Of a DNA stretch of 64,000 nucleotides, positions 36,344-45,541 are shown piece after piece. How positions within the stretch are numbered: the stretch's first letter is position 1; each line of letters opens with the position of its first letter. The notes below the pieces were generated by a model, which was not told the origin of the DNA, made no database searches, and was given only the letters and a program-made list of their open reading frames with translations. Location of the stretch: positions 227,443 through 291,442 of the forward strand of contig NZ_FNJJ01000007.1 in NCBI RefSeq assembly GCF_900104265.1, in the 5' to 3' direction. The translations under genes were made by a program, and so were the position numbers. Origin of the DNA: Ectopseudomonas guguanensis. GTDB taxonomy: Bacteria > Pseudomonadota > Gammaproteobacteria > Pseudomonadales > Pseudomonadaceae.

Positions 36344-36374
36344 AAAACCCCGCGACGCTGCGCGGGGTTTTCTC
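36344..36374. terminator. Bidirectional intrinsic terminator
   Basis: AAAACCCCGCG-acgctg-CGCGGGGTTTT serves the small plus-strand gene and the convergent minus-strand gene ending at 36387. Confidence 0.85.
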
Positions 36375-36386
36375 TGTCTTCCTGCC

Positions 36387-36779
36387 TCAGGCCATGGCCT
36401 GGCGGCTCTCGCTATTGGCCAATTCGACGGCCTGCACGAAGAATTCCTCGACTATCAGGCTTTGCGCCGGCACGGCCGAGCGCAGACGTACCTGCATGTC
36501 TTCGATCTTCTGCCGCACCGGCATGCGCGCGATGCCCGAGAGCAGGATCTTGCCGTGTGCGTTGACCTTGCCATGATCGACGCTGACTTCGCGGCGTTTG
36601 TCGCCGTCGCGATAGCTCACCAGCAGCGATACCGGCAGGTTGGCCAGGCCGGGTAGCTGCAGCCAGGTTGCTACGTTGAATTCGGCGACGCGTCCCTCGT
36701 AGGGAGTGAGCTGCAGGCGGGCATCCTCGACGATGCGCGAGGGTACGGAGCCGATCAGCTTGTCTGGCGCTTGAGACAT
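36387..36779 (-). CDS. Conserved hypothetical protein downstream of the PilZ-like gene
   Basis: 130 residues starting MSQAPDKLIGSVPSRIVEDARLQLTPYEGRVAEFN. It is predicted to be soluble and beta-rich (ATWLQLPGLANLPVSLLVSYRDGDKRREVSVDHGKVNAHGKILL), quoted in part. There is no signal peptide or recognisable motif. It lies 114 bp after the PilZ-like gene on the same strand and before a shared terminator. The sequence pattern is compatible with a single beta-barrel domain, but I make no functional call. Confidence 0.7.
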   Translation of the reverse strand: MSQAPDKLIGSVPSRIVEDARLQLTPYEGRVAEFNVATWLQLPGLANLPVSLLVSYRDGDKRREVSVDHGKVNAHGKILLSGIARMPVRQKIEDMQVRLRSAVPAQSLIVEEFFVQAVELANSESRQAMA

Positions 36780-36893
36780 GGCGAAATTCCAGGCTGGGTG
36801 AGACTTGAGTGCCAGGAATTATAAGCAGCCGCCCATTGGCGAAACTGTGCACTCGACAGGCAGGGCACGTGACTGGGGTCGCAGTTTCGCGTA

Positions 36894-38300
36894 TCAGGCC
36901 AGACGCAGCGGATGACGAGTGACTGCGGAAGTCTGCAGGTTGCTTTCCGGAAGCGGCAGGATCGCCTGGTTATGCACGCTGGCGAGCTGCAGCCAGAGGT
37001 GTTCGCCTGAGGCGAACTGGCCATTGGGCAGCCATAGACCATGATGCCAGCCGTTGCCCGGTGCCGGAGTGCTCTGCAACACGCCGGGATGGGTTTGTGC
37101 ATTGGGCGCGCGGCGTAGCCAGACCGGTCTTGGCAGACCTTTCAGGTAGCGCAGTCCCAGATGCAGCCCTTCGCTGCCCTGATGACGCCAACGCACCAAT
37201 GCCAGTGTGGGCGTGCCATCGGTGAGCAACAGCACCAGTTGCCCTACCTGCAGTTGCCCGCCTTCGTTGATATTGCACAGCAGGCGCGCGCCGCCGGGGC
37301 TGGCATCGAGCAGTTGCGCCTCGGTACGCTGCGGCAGTTTGTCGAGCAACTGCGCATGGATGGCGGGCAGGCCGATCACCAGGCTGCAGTGGCCGTCCAG
37401 CTCGGCGCGTTCATGGCGACGCTGCTGGCGTCCCAGCCAGTGATGGCGTACCCGTTCCAGCAACTGGTGTTCCTCGGCGCTTTGCAGGGGCGCCGGTTCG
37501 TCCAGGGCGATCAGCAGCGCGCCCAGTTCGAAGCGGCGCAGATTGCCGACCTCACCCTCGACAGGCTGTTCGAAGCCCAGGCAGGCCTGGGACTGGCTGA
37601 GATCGACCAGGGGACCTTCGGCGTCGTCCTCTTCGTCCCAGGCCTGCAGCCTGGCCTGCGCAGCCAGCGGCGCGAGTGCGCTGAACAGGGTCAGGCACTC
37701 GCCCTCGTCGAGGTGGAACGGGTTGCTCAGGGCCAGCAGCAGCATCTGCTGGTACAGCCCGCGCAGGGTGCTCGCCGGTTTCGGCTCGAAGGCGGCCGCC
37801 ACGGGTTCGTCCAGGCACTGCTGATGCTCGCCGATCCAGTACAGCAGGTGGCTGTCACGCCAGAGCGCCGGCGGTGGCTCCTGATACAGCTGGTAATGGC
37901 GCAGCAGCTGCTGGGCGAGGAAATGCTGGGCCATGTACAGGCACCAGGCCAGGTGCGGCATCGACGGCTGGCGGCCCTGCAGGATCTGCAGCAGCAGACG
38001 CTTGAAGCCGATCGCCAACTCGCCGCACAGGCGCACGAACAGCGTGCTGGGCGGATGCTGGCGCTTGGCGAGGCTGGCGTAGTGGCGATATTCGTCACTG
38101 AAGCTTTGCAGCGCACGCTGCCTTTCCAGTAAGGTCAGGCCGCTGCGATTGAGCGTGAACAGCAGCCCCAGCACCTGTTGCAGGCCATGCTCCGGTTCCA
38201 GCAGGCGCGCGGCTGCGAGTCGCTGGGCGATCTCCGCCGGCGCAAGGCTGTTGTCCTCGCGGATATCCGGTACTTCCAGGCGCAGTGCATTCAGCGTCAT
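36894..38300 (-). CDS. Large protein with helical N-terminal region and PilZ-like domain
   Basis: 468 residues starting MTLNALRLEVPDIREDNSLAPAEIAQRLAAARLLEP. Residues 1-290 are Leu/Gln-rich and helical. Around 320-400 comes a PilZ-like segment (QRTEAQLLDASPGGARLLCNINEGGQLQVGQLVLL, then LALVRWRHQGSEGLHLGLRYL), in which DASPGG fits the (D/N)xSxxG part of the c-di-GMP site. I could not place the RxxxR half with confidence. It may bind c-di-GMP or be a degenerate PilZ. Its start codon is only 30 bp from that of the divergent TlpA-like gene. Confidence 0.7.
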   Translation of the reverse strand: MTLNALRLEVPDIREDNSLAPAEIAQRLAAARLLEPEHGLQQVLGLLFTLNRSGLTLLERQRALQSFSDEYRHYASLAKRQHPPSTLFVRLCGELAIGFKRLLLQILQGRQPSMPHLAWCLYMAQHFLAQQLLRHYQLYQEPPPALWRDSHLLYWIGEHQQCLDEPVAAAFEPKPASTLRGLYQQMLLLALSNPFHLDEGECLTLFSALAPLAAQARLQAWDEEDDAEGPLVDLSQSQACLGFEQPVEGEVGNLRRFELGALLIALDEPAPLQSAEEHQLLERVRHHWLGRQQRRHERAELDGHCSLVIGLPAIHAQLLDKLPQRTEAQLLDASPGGARLLCNINEGGQLQVGQLVLLLTDGTPTLALVRWRHQGSEGLHLGLRYLKGLPRPVWLRRAPNAQTHPGVLQSTPAPGNGWHHGLWLPNGQFASGEHLWLQLASVHNQAILPLPESNLQTSAVTRHPLRLA

Positions 38301-38330
38301 ATCAACCCCGAGTGGACGAGGATCGAGTAC

Positions 38331-38807
38331 ATGGGCTTACGGCTCCGGATTGTCGGCAAGGCTGTTTTGGGTATCTGCGCCGGTCTGCTGCTGGCGGCTT
38401 GTGCCGAGGATTTCGGCCCTGATCAGCATGGACGAAAGGTAACGGCTGCCAGCCTCGATGGCCAGTGGCTGATCATTAATTATTGGGCCGAATGGTGTGC
38501 ACCCTGCCGCACGGAAATACCCGAGCTCAATGCTCTGGAAGAAGCGCTGAAAAGCCGGTCGGCGCGCGTGATCGGCGTCAACTTCGATGCCCTGCAGGGC
38601 GATGACCTCAAGCGTGCGGCAGACAGCTTCGACATTCGCTTCACCGTGCTGGCGCAGGACCCGGCAGGGCGTTTCGAGCTGCCGCGCAACGATGTCCTGC
38701 CGGTGACCTATATAGTCGATGCCGACGGCAAGCTGCGCGAGCGACTGGTCGGTGAGCAGACCTCGGCGGGGCTGCAGGAGCACCTGAAGCGCCTGCGCGG
38801 TCAGTAG
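38331..38807 (+). CDS. TlpA-like thioredoxin-fold lipoprotein
   Basis: 158 residues from ATG 38331 (MGLRLRIVGKAVLGICAGLLLAACAED), with a lipobox LAAC giving Cys 23 as the lipidation site. The thioredoxin motif is WAEWCAPCRTEIPEL near residue 54, with cis-Pro in VLPVTYIVDADGK. It is likely a membrane-tethered periplasmic reductase of the TlpA/ResA class. Its promoter must overlap the start of the divergent PilZ-like gene. Confidence 0.9.
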   Translation: MGLRLRIVGKAVLGICAGLLLAACAEDFGPDQHGRKVTAASLDGQWLIINYWAEWCAPCRTEIPELNALEEALKSRSARVIGVNFDALQGDDLKRAADSFDIRFTVLAQDPAGRFELPRNDVLPVTYIVDADGKLRERLVGEQTSAGLQEHLKRLRGQ

Positions 38808-38906
38808 CAGGCGAGAAAAACCGCCGAGATGGGCAGTCGCTGCGATAGATAGCATGCTAAGCTTTTGCTCCGGCCGAACCTGCGCCGTGCTTCATGAGTC
38901 TGCCTG

Positions 38907-40079
38907 ATGTCCGCTACCCATCTCACCCGTGGCAGCGCCGGTTATCGGCGTGCCACTCTGGCGCTGTTCTGCGCCGGCTTCGCCACCTTCGCCATGCTCT
39001 ATTGCGTGCAGCCGTTGCTGCCGCTGCTGGCCGCGCACTTTCGCGTGTCGGCGGCCAGCAGCAGTCTGGCGCTGTCGCTGACCACCCTGAGTCTGGCGCT
39101 GAGCCTGCTGGTATCCGGCGCCCTGGCCGAGAGCTGGGGGCGCAAGCCGGTGATGGCCGCGGCGCTGGGGTTGGCGGCGCTGCTGGGGATTGCCTGTGCG
39201 CTGGTGGAGGAGTGGGGCACGCTGCTGATGCTGCGTGCGCTGCTAGGGTTGGCGCTGAGCGGTCTTCCGGCGCTGGCCATGGCCTATGTGGGCGAGGAGT
39301 TCGACCCCGAAGCGCTGCCTGCCGCCATGGGGCTGTACATCGGCGGTACGGCGCTGGGCGGTCTGCTCGGGCGCCTGCTGGCCGGCCTGCTCAGCGATAT
39401 CGGTGGCTGGCCCTGGGCATTGGGCGGCATCGCCGGGCTCGGCTTGCTGGCGTTGGGGCTGTTCCTCTGGCTGTTGCCGCCTTCGCGGCATTTCACCGCG
39501 CAGCCATTGTCCCTGCGCGGGCTGCTGGGCAATTTCGTTCTGCACCTGAGCAATCCGCGCCTGCGCCTGCTGTTCACCCTGGCCTTTCTGCTGATGGGCG
39601 GCTTCGTGGCGCTGTTCAACTACGTCGGCTTTCGTCTGGCCGGCGCGCCGTTCAACTTGTCTGCCACGGTGATCGGCCTGCTGTTCACCGTCTATCTGCT
39701 GGGTATCTTCAGCGCCGGCTGGGCCGGGCGCCTGGTCCCGCGATTCGGTGCGCGCCAGGTGCTGCATGGCGGCATCGCGCTGATGCTGCTGGGGGTGGCC
39801 CTGTGCGCGGCGCCCTGGTTGAGCGCTGCGGTGGTCGGTCTGGCATTGTTCACCCTCGGCTTCTTCGCCGCTCACGCAGTCGCCAGCGGCCAGGTTGGTA
39901 CCCATGCGCAGGGGGCCAAGGCGCAGGCCTCGGCGTTGTATCTGTGCGCCTATTACCTGGGCTCGAGCCTGGTGGGCTACGTCGGCGGTTATGTCTGGGA
40001 ACATGCCGGTTGGCTGGCCTTGCTCGGCGTTCTGGCCTCGCTGTTCGTCGTCGCGATGCTGCTGGTACGTAAGATTTAG
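38907..40079 (+). CDS. Major facilitator superfamily permease (YnfM/AraJ-like)
   Basis: 390 residues starting MSATHLTRGSAGYRRATLALFCAGFATFAMLYCVQPLLPLLA. Twelve hydrophobic segments are visible. The loop 2-3 motif A variant is SGALAESWGRKPVM and its counterpart in the second half is AGWAGRLVPRFGARQ. YCVQPLLPLLAAHF is typical of the YnfM group of putative arabinose/drug efflux permeases. The substrate is unknown. A second long frame runs through the same DNA and is a shadow. Confidence 0.9.
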   Translation: MSATHLTRGSAGYRRATLALFCAGFATFAMLYCVQPLLPLLAAHFRVSAASSSLALSLTTLSLALSLLVSGALAESWGRKPVMAAALGLAALLGIACALVEEWGTLLMLRALLGLALSGLPALAMAYVGEEFDPEALPAAMGLYIGGTALGGLLGRLLAGLLSDIGGWPWALGGIAGLGLLALGLFLWLLPPSRHFTAQPLSLRGLLGNFVLHLSNPRLRLLFTLAFLLMGGFVALFNYVGFRLAGAPFNLSATVIGLLFTVYLLGIFSAGWAGRLVPRFGARQVLHGGIALMLLGVALCAAPWLSAAVVGLALFTLGFFAAHAVASGQVGTHAQGAKAQASALYLCAYYLGSSLVGYVGGYVWEHAGWLALLGVLASLFVVAMLLVRKI

Positions 40080-40092
40080 CTTGTTTGCCGCT

Positions 40093-40131
40093 CGTTCAGT
40101 GCAGGTTCAAGGAGGGTTCAGCGGGTATTCA
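40093..40131 (+). promoter_or_regulatory. PhoP operator: four hexamer repeats with 11-bp period upstream of oprH
   Basis: CGTTCA (40093), GGTTCA (40104), GGTTCA (40115) and TATTCA (40126) are each separated by exactly 5 bases. PhoP-type boxes are direct hexamer repeats spaced by 5 bp, one helical turn apart. The array ends 61 bp before the oprH start codon. The repeat is seen directly; PhoP binding is inferred from the operon it precedes. Confidence 0.8.
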
Positions 40132-40191
40132 GTAGTCTTCCCGCAGACTTGTTGTCGAGTTGATGAAAACCGCAACGAGAGGAATGACTCG

Positions 40192-40797
40192 ATGAAAATC
40201 ACCCTGAACCGTATCGCATTCGCTACCTGCCTGGCACTGGGCGCAACCGCTGCCCAGGCCAACGACAACTTCGTCGGCCTGACCTGGGGCCAGACCGACA
40301 ACAACATCCAGAAGTCCAGCGCGCTGAACGCCAATCTCGGTAACCCCAAGCTGGACAAGGTGATCAACGGCGAGGGCACCTGGGGCATCCGTGCCGGCCA
40401 GAAGACCGCCGATGGCCGTTACTACGCGACCTACGAGAACGTCTCCGACACCTACAGTGGCTACAAGCTGCGTCAGCAGAATCTGCTCGGCAGCTACGAC
40501 ATGTTCGTCCCGCTGGGTGACAACAACACCAAGCTGTTCGGTGGCGTTACCGCCGGCCTGGTCAAGCTGGAGCAGGAGAGCCGCGGCTTCTCCCGCGATA
40601 GCGATATCGGATTTGCCGCGGGCCTGCAGGCCGGTATCCTTCAGGAACTGAACAGCAACACCTCGATCGAAGCGGGCTATCGTTACCTGCGTACCAACGC
40701 CAGCACGGAAATGGCGCCGCACGGCGCGGGCAAGGCAGGATCGCTGGACCTGCACAGCAGCTCGCAGCTTTACCTCGGTGCCAACTTCGCCTTCTGA
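40192..40797 (+). CDS. oprH: Outer membrane protein OprH
   Basis: 201 residues from ATG 40192 with a signal peptide (MKITLNRIAFATCLALGATAAQA). The mature part begins NDNFVGLTWGQTDNNIQKS and ends in a terminal aromatic (YLGANFAF), as outer membrane barrels do. KLRQQNLLGSYD and LQAGILQELNSNTSIEAGYRYLRTNASTEM closely match OprH, an eight-strand barrel that binds LPS and stabilises the outer membrane under low magnesium. The gene leads the oprH-phoP-phoQ operon and follows a PhoP-type operator, so it is probably induced by PhoP at low Mg2+. Confidence 0.94.
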   Translation: MKITLNRIAFATCLALGATAAQANDNFVGLTWGQTDNNIQKSSALNANLGNPKLDKVINGEGTWGIRAGQKTADGRYYATYENVSDTYSGYKLRQQNLLGSYDMFVPLGDNNTKLFGGVTAGLVKLEQESRGFSRDSDIGFAAGLQAGILQELNSNTSIEAGYRYLRTNASTEMAPHGAGKAGSLDLHSSSQLYLGANFAF

Positions 40798-40815
40798 CGG
40801 CGGCTTAGCGTTACC

Positions 40816-40841
40816 AGGCCGGGCATCGCCCGGCCTTCGTT
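40816..40841 (+). terminator. Intercistronic stem-loop between oprH and phoP
   Basis: GGCCGGGC-atc-GCCCGGCC, followed by TTCGTT, lies 20 bp after the oprH stop. It may lower transcription into phoPQ relative to oprH, or protect the oprH mRNA end. Confidence 0.6.
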
Positions 40842-40863
40842 CAACTGAAAAAGGGAGAGTCTC

Positions 40864-41541
40864 ATGAAATTGCTGGTGGTGGAGGATGAGGCGCTGCTGC
40901 GTCATCATCTGTTCACTCGCCTCAGTGAAAACGGGCACGTGGTGGATGCCGTGCGCACTGCCGAAGAGGCGTTGTATCGAGCTGAGTCCTTCAACCATGA
41001 CCTGGCTCTGGTCGATCTCGGTCTGCCGGGCATGAGCGGCATCGATCTGATTCGTCAGCTGCGCAGCCAGGACAAGAACTTTCCGATCCTGATCCTCACC
41101 GCGCGCGGCAACTGGCAGGACAAGGTCGAAGGCCTCTCCTGCGGCGCTGACGACTATCTGGTCAAACCCTTCCAGTTCGAAGAATTGGAGGCGCGTTTGA
41201 ATGCTCTGCTGCGGCGCTCTTCCGGCTTCACCAAGTCCACCATCGAGGCCGGCTCGCTGGTGCTGGACCTCAATCGCAAGCAGGCCATGGTGGACGAGCA
41301 GTCCCTGCAACTGACGGCCTACGAGTACCGCATCCTCGAATACCTCATGCTGCACCACCAGCAGGTGGTGGCCAAGGAGCGCCTGATGGAGCAGCTCTAC
41401 CCCGGCGATGACGAGCGTGACCCGAATGTCATAGAAGTGCTGGTCGGGCGCCTGCGGCGCAAGCTGGAGGCCGTGCTGGGCGGCAAGCCGATCGAAACCG
41501 TGCGTGGCCAGGGCTACATGTTCAACGAGCGCTGCAAGTGA
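40864..41541 (+). CDS. phoP: Response regulator PhoP (OmpR family)
   Basis: 225 residues starting MKLLVVEDEALLRHHLFTRLSENGH. The receiver has acidic residues in VVEDE, the phosphorylation site Asp 51 in LALVDLGLPG and the conserved lysine in DDYLVKPF. The C-terminal winged helix includes LQLTAYEYRILEYLM and IEVLVGRLRRKLEAVLGG ending in VRGQGYMF. GGGAGAG precedes the ATG. It responds with PhoQ to low divalent cations and controls LPS modification and its own operon. Confidence 0.95.
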   Translation: MKLLVVEDEALLRHHLFTRLSENGHVVDAVRTAEEALYRAESFNHDLALVDLGLPGMSGIDLIRQLRSQDKNFPILILTARGNWQDKVEGLSCGADDYLVKPFQFEELEARLNALLRRSSGFTKSTIEAGSLVLDLNRKQAMVDEQSLQLTAYEYRILEYLMLHHQQVVAKERLMEQLYPGDDERDPNVIEVLVGRLRRKLEAVLGGKPIETVRGQGYMFNERCK

Positions 41542-42920
41542 GGCGAGCGCGCGCCTTCCTGCGCAAGCTGCGCATCCGCTTCGGTTCCCTGCGCCTGCGC
41601 CTGATGCTCGCCAGTGCGGCGCTGGCGATGTTGTTCATGCTGCTGCTCATGCCCGTGCTGCAGGGCGTTTTCCTCATGGCCCTGGAGCAGACCGTGGAAA
41701 AGCGTCTGGCCTCCGACGCGGCTGCGCTGATCTCCGCTGCGCGCATTCAGGACGGCCAGTTGCACATGCCGGACAAGATGCCGGATGAAGAATTCGACAA
41801 CCTCGATTCACACCTGCTGGGCTTCATCTTCGATCGCGAAGGCCAGATGATCTGGCGTTCGCGCTCCTCCATCGATGAGCTGGTGCGCTACCTGCCGCGC
41901 TACGACGGCCGCGGCCATGAGTTCGTGCGGATTCGTGACGACAGTGGCCAGGAATACTTCGTGTACGACATCGAAGTGGATCTGCTGCGCGGCGATCAAA
42001 CCGCCCTGAGCATCGTCACCATGCAGCCGACACGCGAGTATGAGGGGCTGTTCAACGGTTTCGCCTGGCAACTGCGCCTGTGGCTGGGGATCGCACTGCT
42101 GGTGCTGCTGGGCCTGCTCTGGTTCGGCCTGACCTGGGGCTTTCGCAGCTTGCGCGGCCTCAGCGACGAGCTCGATGGCGTGGAGGCGGGCACTCGCCAG
42201 CGCCTGAGCGACGAGCATCCGCGCGAACTGCTGCGCCTGACCAATTCCCTCAACCGCCTGCTCGACAGCGAGCGGCGTCAGCGCGAGCGTTATCGCGATT
42301 CGCTGGAGGACCTCGCCCATAGCCTGAAAACACCGCTCAGTGTGCTCCAGGGCATCGGCGAAACCCTCGCCGTGCAACCGGAGAATCGTGAGCAGGCGCA
42401 GTTGATGCAGGCGCAGATCGAACGCATGAGCCAGCAGGTCGGCTATCAGTTGCAGCGCGCCAGCCTGCGCCGCAGCGGCCTGGTGCGTCATCGCGAACAG
42501 GTCTGGCCGCTGCTCGACGGCCTGTGCCGTTCGCTGGACAAGGTCTACCGCGACAAGCGCGTCGAAGCGACGCTGGAGGTACCCCAGCACAGCCAGATCA
42601 CCATGGAGCGTGGCGCTCTGATGGAGCTGCTGGGCAACCTGCTGGAGAATGCCTACCGCCTCTGCCTGCAGCGCGTGCGCGTCAGGCTCAAACCGCTGGC
42701 CGACGGTTGCCTGATCACTATCGAAGACGACGGCCCCGGCGTCCCGCAGCATCAGCGTGCGCGAGTATTGCAGCGTGGTGAACGTCTCGATGTGCAGAAT
42801 CCGGGGCAGGGCATCGGCCTGGCGGTGGTGGAAGACATCGTCGAAAGCTACGACGGCGAGCTGAGCCTGGAGGATTCCGAGCTCGGTGGTGCCTGTTTCA
42901 GGGTGCGCCTGTACGACTGA
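41538..42920 (+). CDS. phoQ: Sensor histidine kinase PhoQ
   Basis: 460 residues from a GTG that overlaps the phoP stop (GTGA). Transmembrane segments at about 20-45 and 175-195 bracket a periplasmic sensor with an acidic patch (MPDKMPDEEFDNLDSH). The phospho-acceptor histidine is in LEDLAHSLKTPLSV near 260. The ATP-binding domain has LLGNLLENAYRLC, EDDGPGV and GQGIGLAVVEDIVESYDG. It senses divalent cations and cationic peptides and phosphorylates PhoP. Confidence 0.94.
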   Translation: MRRARAFLRKLRIRFGSLRLRLMLASAALAMLFMLLLMPVLQGVFLMALEQTVEKRLASDAAALISAARIQDGQLHMPDKMPDEEFDNLDSHLLGFIFDREGQMIWRSRSSIDELVRYLPRYDGRGHEFVRIRDDSGQEYFVYDIEVDLLRGDQTALSIVTMQPTREYEGLFNGFAWQLRLWLGIALLVLLGLLWFGLTWGFRSLRGLSDELDGVEAGTRQRLSDEHPRELLRLTNSLNRLLDSERRQRERYRDSLEDLAHSLKTPLSVLQGIGETLAVQPENREQAQLMQAQIERMSQQVGYQLQRASLRRSGLVRHREQVWPLLDGLCRSLDKVYRDKRVEATLEVPQHSQITMERGALMELLGNLLENAYRLCLQRVRVRLKPLADGCLITIEDDGPGVPQHQRARVLQRGERLDVQNPGQGIGLAVVEDIVESYDGELSLEDSELGGACFRVRLYD

Positions 42921-42966
42921 GTAGGGCGCTCTGCGCTAGCGGTCAAAGCTGTCAGGCCGGCTGCAT

Positions 42967-44277
42967 CTAGAGTTGCGTCGCGAACCGCTCCACCGCGCTG
43001 ACCACGTGCTTGGCGCCTTCCTGAATTTCCGCGATCACCTGGCCGGCCTGGGCGGAAAGCTCCAGGCCGCGCTCGGCCTGCGTCCTGCCACGGTCGATCA
43101 GCCCCACCGCGCGCTCGGCCAGCTCCTGATTCTGCCCGACCACCTGGGTGATTTCCTCCGTCGCTGCGCTGGTTCGCGACGCCAGCTGGCGCACTTCATC
43201 GGCCACCACGGCGAAACCACGCCCCTGCTCGCCGGCACGTGCCGCCTCGATGGCGGCATTGAGCGCCAGCAGATTGGTCTGATCGGCGATGCTGCTGATG
43301 TTCTTGACGATGGAGCCGATGACCTGCGACTGCTTGTCCAGGGCCTCTATGCCCTGCGCCGCCTGCTGCATGCGGGCCGACAGTTCACGCATGGCGTCGA
43401 GCATCTGCTGCACCACCGAGGCGCCGTTCTGGGCGCTGGCGTCGGTGCTTTTCGAGGTTTCGAAGGCGATCCCGGCCGCTTCGGCGATCGCACGCTCGCG
43501 GTTGACCTGATCAGTGATCACCGTGGCGAATTTCACCACCTTGTACAGATTGCCCTGCGCGTCGGTGACCGGGTTGTAGGAAGCTTCCAGCCAGACCTCG
43601 CGGCCGTGCGCGTCGACGCGCTTGAAGCGGCCGGCGACGAATTCGCCGCGCCGCAGCTGCTCCCAGAAGCGCTGATATTCCGGCGTGGCGGTCATGGCGG
43701 GGTCGCAGAACATGCGGTGGTGCTTGCCCTGTATCTGCGCCAGGGTGTAGCCCATGGAGTCGAGAAAGGGCTTGTTGGCGGTGAGAATCTCGCCGGCGAG
43801 GCTGAACTCGATGACCGCGGTGGAGCGCTGCAGGGCATTGACCAGATTCTCGTGCTCACGCGATGCGACGATGGTACGTGTCAGGTCGCTGGCGTAAATG
43901 GAGAAGAACTGGATCTGCCCCTGGCTGTTGCGTACCGGCTGCAGGATCGAGCGCAGCCAGGCTTCCTGACCGTCGCCGCGCTTGAGGCGAATGACACCGG
44001 CCAGATGCTCGCCGCGTTCGAGGGCGTGACGAACGCGGTGGTGGAAATCGAGGTTGCGCACCTGCTCCGGGATCAGCTCCAGCAGCGAGCGGCCGCGCAA
44101 CTGTTCGGCACGGTAGTGCATTTCCGTCTCGAAGTTGGCATTGACCTTGTCGATGCGACCCTGCGGGTCGAGGGTCAGGGCGATCATTTCGTCGTCGAGG
44201 CTGGCACGCACCTGTTGGAACAGCGACAGTTCTTCGCGTAATGCCTTCACCTCTTGCTTGAGTCGGGTCGTGAACAT
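42967..44277 (-). CDS. Soluble PAS-PAS-methyl-accepting protein (BdlA-like)
   Basis: 436 residues starting [22 protein letters not shown]. Two PAS domains (about 25-140 and 145-265; [20 protein letters not shown] and [24 protein letters not shown]) precede a shortened MCP signalling hairpin whose tip reads [37 protein letters not shown]. There is no transmembrane segment. This is the architecture of BdlA, which controls biofilm dispersal in P. aeruginosa through c-di-GMP. The identity with BdlA is by architecture only; Aer-2-like or other soluble receptors are alternatives. Confidence 0.87.
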   Translation of the reverse strand: MFTTRLKQEVKALREELSLFQQVRASLDDEMIALTLDPQGRIDKVNANFETEMHYRAEQLRGRSLLELIPEQVRNLDFHHRVRHALERGEHLAGVIRLKRGDGQEAWLRSILQPVRNSQGQIQFFSIYASDLTRTIVASREHENLVNALQRSTAVIEFSLAGEILTANKPFLDSMGYTLAQIQGKHHRMFCDPAMTATPEYQRFWEQLRRGEFVAGRFKRVDAHGREVWLEASYNPVTDAQGNLYKVVKFATVITDQVNRERAIAEAAGIAFETSKSTDASAQNGASVVQQMLDAMRELSARMQQAAQGIEALDKQSQVIGSIVKNISSIADQTNLLALNAAIEAARAGEQGRGFAVVADEVRQLASRTSAATEEITQVVGQNQELAERAVGLIDRGRTQAERGLELSAQAGQVIAEIQEGAKHVVSAVERFATQL

Positions 44278-44380
44278 CGGGGCAGGCCTTTGCCGGGAGT
44301 TGACGTCATCGACTTAATGTTTAGGGCATTACCGCGCAGAGCGCCAAGGCAAATGTTTCCGCATGTGGCAGCGCTCGCCA

Positions 44381-45379
44381 TCAGCCTTCCTGCGCCCGAT
44401 ACGCCCCGGGTGTCAGCCCCGTCCACTTCTTGAACGCGCGGTGAAAGGCCGAGGGCTCGGAGAAGCCAAGCTGTTCGGCGATATCCTGGATCGCCAGTTC
44501 GTCGCGGCCCAGGTGGTAGATGGCCAGGTCACGGCGCAGGTGGTCCTTGAGTTCCTGGAAGCTGGTGCCTTCTTCGCGCAGGTGGCGACGCAGGGTCTGC
44601 GGGCTGGTATGCAACTGCTGGGCGACCTGTTCCAGGTCGGGCCAGGTGCGACAGTCACGGCCGAGCAGGCGACGGATCTGGCTGATCAGGCTGTCGCCGC
44701 CATCGGGGCGGGCCAGCAGGTCGGCGGGAGAGTGCTGGAGAAACTGCTTGAGCGTGCGTTCGTCCTGCAGCAGCGGCATCGCCAGGTAGCGCGCGTGGAA
44801 CAGCAGGCTGGTCTGCCCGGCGGCAAAGCGCCGGTTGCAGGGGAACAGCAATTCGTATTCGGCGGCATGCGCGGGCTCGGGATAGGCGAAGGTGGCTTCT
44901 TCCAGGCGGATGCGCTGGCCGATCAGCCAACTGCCGAGGCGATGCCAGATCACCAGCAGGCTCTCCAGCAGAAAATGATCCGGGTCCCACAGCGTGCTGT
45001 CGTCCACGCTCAGCCGCGCCCAGTCGCCTTCGCGTTGCAGGCAGATGCCCGGTGCGTCGGGAAACAGGCCATAGAACATCGCCCCGCGGCTCAGGGCCTT
45101 CTCCAGACTGCGGCAGTGGATGATGGCGTGGCCCATCATGGCGAAGGTGCCGCGCTTGCTCGGCTGGCGGCCGAAGCCGAGGTATTCGTCGTCCAGCGCT
45201 TCCCACAGCAGCTGCATCAGGCGGGCGAACTGCTCCGGTGCGATGCGTGCCCGCGGCTCGATGAGCACCGCGCTCTGGATGCCGGCCTGGCGCAGGATCG
45301 CCTCGCAGGCCAGACCCTGGCGCTCGGCGCCGCGCAGGGCGGCGCGGACGAAATGGCTGGCGATGGTGCGTTCGCGCAT
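44381..45379 (-). CDS. AraC-family transcriptional regulator with arabinose-binding-like N-terminal domain
   Basis: 332 residues from ATG 45379 (MRERTIASHFVRAALRGAERQGLACEAILRQAG). The N-terminal 200 residues match the ligand-binding domain found in OruR/ArgR-like and fatty-acid-linked AraC regulators (PSKRGTFAMMGHAIIHCRSLEKAL). The C-terminal double helix-turn-helix is WPDLEQVAQQLHTSPQTLRRHLREEGTSF and IQDIAEQLGFSEPSAFHRAFKKWTGLTPGAYR, quoted in parts. It is divergent from the acyl-CoA dehydrogenase gene across 162 bp and probably regulates it. Confidence 0.9.
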   Translation of the reverse strand: MRERTIASHFVRAALRGAERQGLACEAILRQAGIQSAVLIEPRARIAPEQFARLMQLLWEALDDEYLGFGRQPSKRGTFAMMGHAIIHCRSLEKALSRGAMFYGLFPDAPGICLQREGDWARLSVDDSTLWDPDHFLLESLLVIWHRLGSWLIGQRIRLEEATFAYPEPAHAAEYELLFPCNRRFAAGQTSLLFHARYLAMPLLQDERTLKQFLQHSPADLLARPDGGDSLISQIRRLLGRDCRTWPDLEQVAQQLHTSPQTLRRHLREEGTSFQELKDHLRRDLAIYHLGRDELAIQDIAEQLGFSEPSAFHRAFKKWTGLTPGAYRAQEG

Positions 45380-45541
45380 GCTGGGTTTCCAGATCGGGGG
45401 TGGCCGATGGTAGTCAGCAGCTCTCGAGCAGAGCAAGCCAGCCGAGCGATTGGGTCAAGCGAGGCTGAGCGCATGGGTCATTGAGGGGCCGCGAGGCGGC
45501 CCTTAACCTCCGGGAGATAACAACAGCGGAGGACCCGCCCC

